A DNA stretch of 21,847 bases from a virus. The stretch is taken from positions 1-21,847 of the IMG/VR virus record IMGVR_UViG_3300037635_002605; one strand, given 5' to 3'. A program made the position numbers and the translations under genes. Of the stretch, positions 21,299-21,847 are shown one piece after another. The notes under the pieces are model-generated. The model was given only the letters and a program-made list of their open reading frames with translations, searched no databases and was not told the origin of the DNA. How positions within the stretch are numbered: position 1 is the first letter of the stretch; each line of letters begins with the position of its first letter.

Positions 21299-21712
21299 AT
21301 GAAAGTTTGTACAAAGTGTAACGTAAATAAAAAAAGAACTGAATTCTTTAAGAAAAAAGATAGACCATTAGGTATTAGTTCTCATTGTAAGTTATGTACC
21401 TATGAATATAGGAACAAAAAAAGAAAACAAAACCCTCAAAAATCTAGAGATTATCATAATAGTTGGAGACATAATCAGAAAGATGGTAAATGGTCTGTGT
21501 ATATGTTAATAAACGCTAAAGAGTATGTTGGATATACTAACAACGAGTGGAGAAGAATGGCTGAACACAGAGCTCTAGGTTATGATACTACTGATTATAG
21601 AGTATTGATGAAGTGTGATACAGTTGAAGAAGCAAAAGAACTAGAAGAATTATTACACGATATGGGTTATCCAGGAAAGTATGGACATAAAAAATCCCCT
21701 ACCAAAAGGTAA
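21299..21712 (+). CDS. GIY-YIG endonuclease with N-terminal zinc finger (right copy)
   Basis: A 137-residue homing-type nuclease, read against the structural operon. The zinc finger uses C4 and C7, then C30 and C33, with KKRTEFFKKKDRPLG between. The GIY-YIG core has WSVYML (the GIY position, 65-70), EYVGYT (75-80), R85-R86 and H90, with the acidic helix EEAKELEELL after it. Architecture and motifs match the left copy at 3468-3995. I use the ATG at 21299 and not the GTG at 21293, because the GTG lies inside the promoter -7 box. The gene sits between two structural transcription units, with its own early-type promoter, and its last codons form one arm of the terminator of the opposing gene. This is a free-standing selfish gene. 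Confidence 0.85.
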   Translation: MKVCTKCNVNKKRTEFFKKKDRPLGISSHCKLCTYEYRNKKRKQNPQKSRDYHNSWRHNQKDGKWSVYMLINAKEYVGYTNNEWRRMAEHRALGYDTTDYRVLMKCDTVEEAKELEELLHDMGYPGKYGHKKSPTKR

Positions 21713-21718
21713 GGGATT
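21693..21718 (-). terminator. Rho-independent terminator of the upstream structural gene
   Basis: Leftward AATCCCTTACC (21718-21708), loop TTTT, GGTAGGGGATT (21703-21693), with eleven pairs including one G-U, then TTTT. In the rightward direction one pair becomes a C-A mismatch and the trailing T-run is broken, so it works best leftward. It overlaps the last codons and stop of the endonuclease gene. Confidence 0.85.
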
Positions 21719-21749
21719 AGTTTATTTTAGTCTCAATAAGTAATTCTAC

Positions 21750-21847
21750 TTAATTTGAACCGTATACAATTGTTGGTTTATCAATTGCTGCTAATCCTGC
21801 GAAAGGGTCTGCAACAGTTGAACCACTAATGAACGCTGCTGGAAGTT
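21750..21847 (-). CDS. C-terminal end of a structural protein, cut by the right edge
   Basis: The visible 31 codons end in TAA at 21750-21752 and encode LPAAFISGSTVADPFAGLAA followed by IDKPTIVYGSN. The composition (Ala, Gly, Ser, Thr, SGS linker) is like the other virion proteins here. A strong terminator follows after about 31 nt, which suggests a highly expressed gene such as the major capsid or another abundant virion protein upstream of the portal unit. That identity is inference from position; the visible part is too short for a family call. Confidence 0.6.
   Translation of the reverse strand, partial: LPAAFISGSTVADPFAGLAAIDKPTIVYGSN

Overview
The window looks like part of the genome of a tailed phage (Caudoviricetes) that infects a member of the Bacteroidota, probably a flavobacterium-like host. 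The phage call rests on a complete large terminase, a small-terminase candidate, a portal, an XkdF-type prohead protease, a tape-measure-like protein, an HK97 gp10-like protein, tail/baseplate proteins and two tail fibre or adhesin proteins. The host call rests on AT-rich DNA, almost no Shine-Dalgarno sequences ahead of start codons, promoters with the Bacteroidota -7 box TAnnTTTG, and a small outer-membrane-type protein with a Bacteroidota-like signal peptide. I saw no tRNA, CRISPR array, integrase or transposase.

Layout. (1) 1-5128, leftward: a wHTH replication-type protein, small unknown proteins, a GIY-YIG endonuclease, a sigma-70-like factor, a 107-residue unknown, a phage ribosomal protein bS21, small and large terminase, and a gene cut by the left edge. 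(2) 5129-5421: leftward early-type promoter, a nested inverted repeat and a leftward terminator. (3) 5422-5919, leftward: a single nucleotidyltransferase-fold gene with its own promoter-like motif and terminator. (4) 6027-6726, rightward: an early-type cassette of two microproteins and a secreted beta-barrel-like protein. (5) 6852-21193, leftward: the structural operon, read from right to left as beta-sandwich protein, portal, connector, tail completion-like protein, coiled-coil fibre, glycine/cysteine-rich adhesin, gp10-like protein, three tail/baseplate proteins, microprotein, tape measure, protease and two small proteins. (6) 21194-21847: a second GIY-YIG endonuclease in the opposite orientation, placed between a strong terminator that ends an upstream structural gene (cut by the right edge) and the promoter-like motif that restarts the structural operon.

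Two classes of repeated regulatory DNA stand out. Three early-type promoters share TTG(or TAG)-20 nt-TATATT(T/A)(G/A) with GGATATATCA in the spacer. They sit ahead of the replication operon, the rightward cassette and the right-hand endonuclease. Four other sites carry TTTGTTATANTANTA just ahead of the small terminase, the nucleotidyltransferase, a tail gene and the portal operon. These are candidate late promoters, and the phage sigma-like protein is the obvious candidate to read them. The most interesting gene is the phage bS21: in Bacteroidia this ribosomal protein helps to hide the anti-Shine-Dalgarno sequence of 16S rRNA. The phage copy appears to have histidine where the host proteins have a key tyrosine, and one gene in the window (117-residue protein, start at 7555) does carry a clear AGGAG. 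Together these suggest the phage may retune translation initiation. That link is inference.
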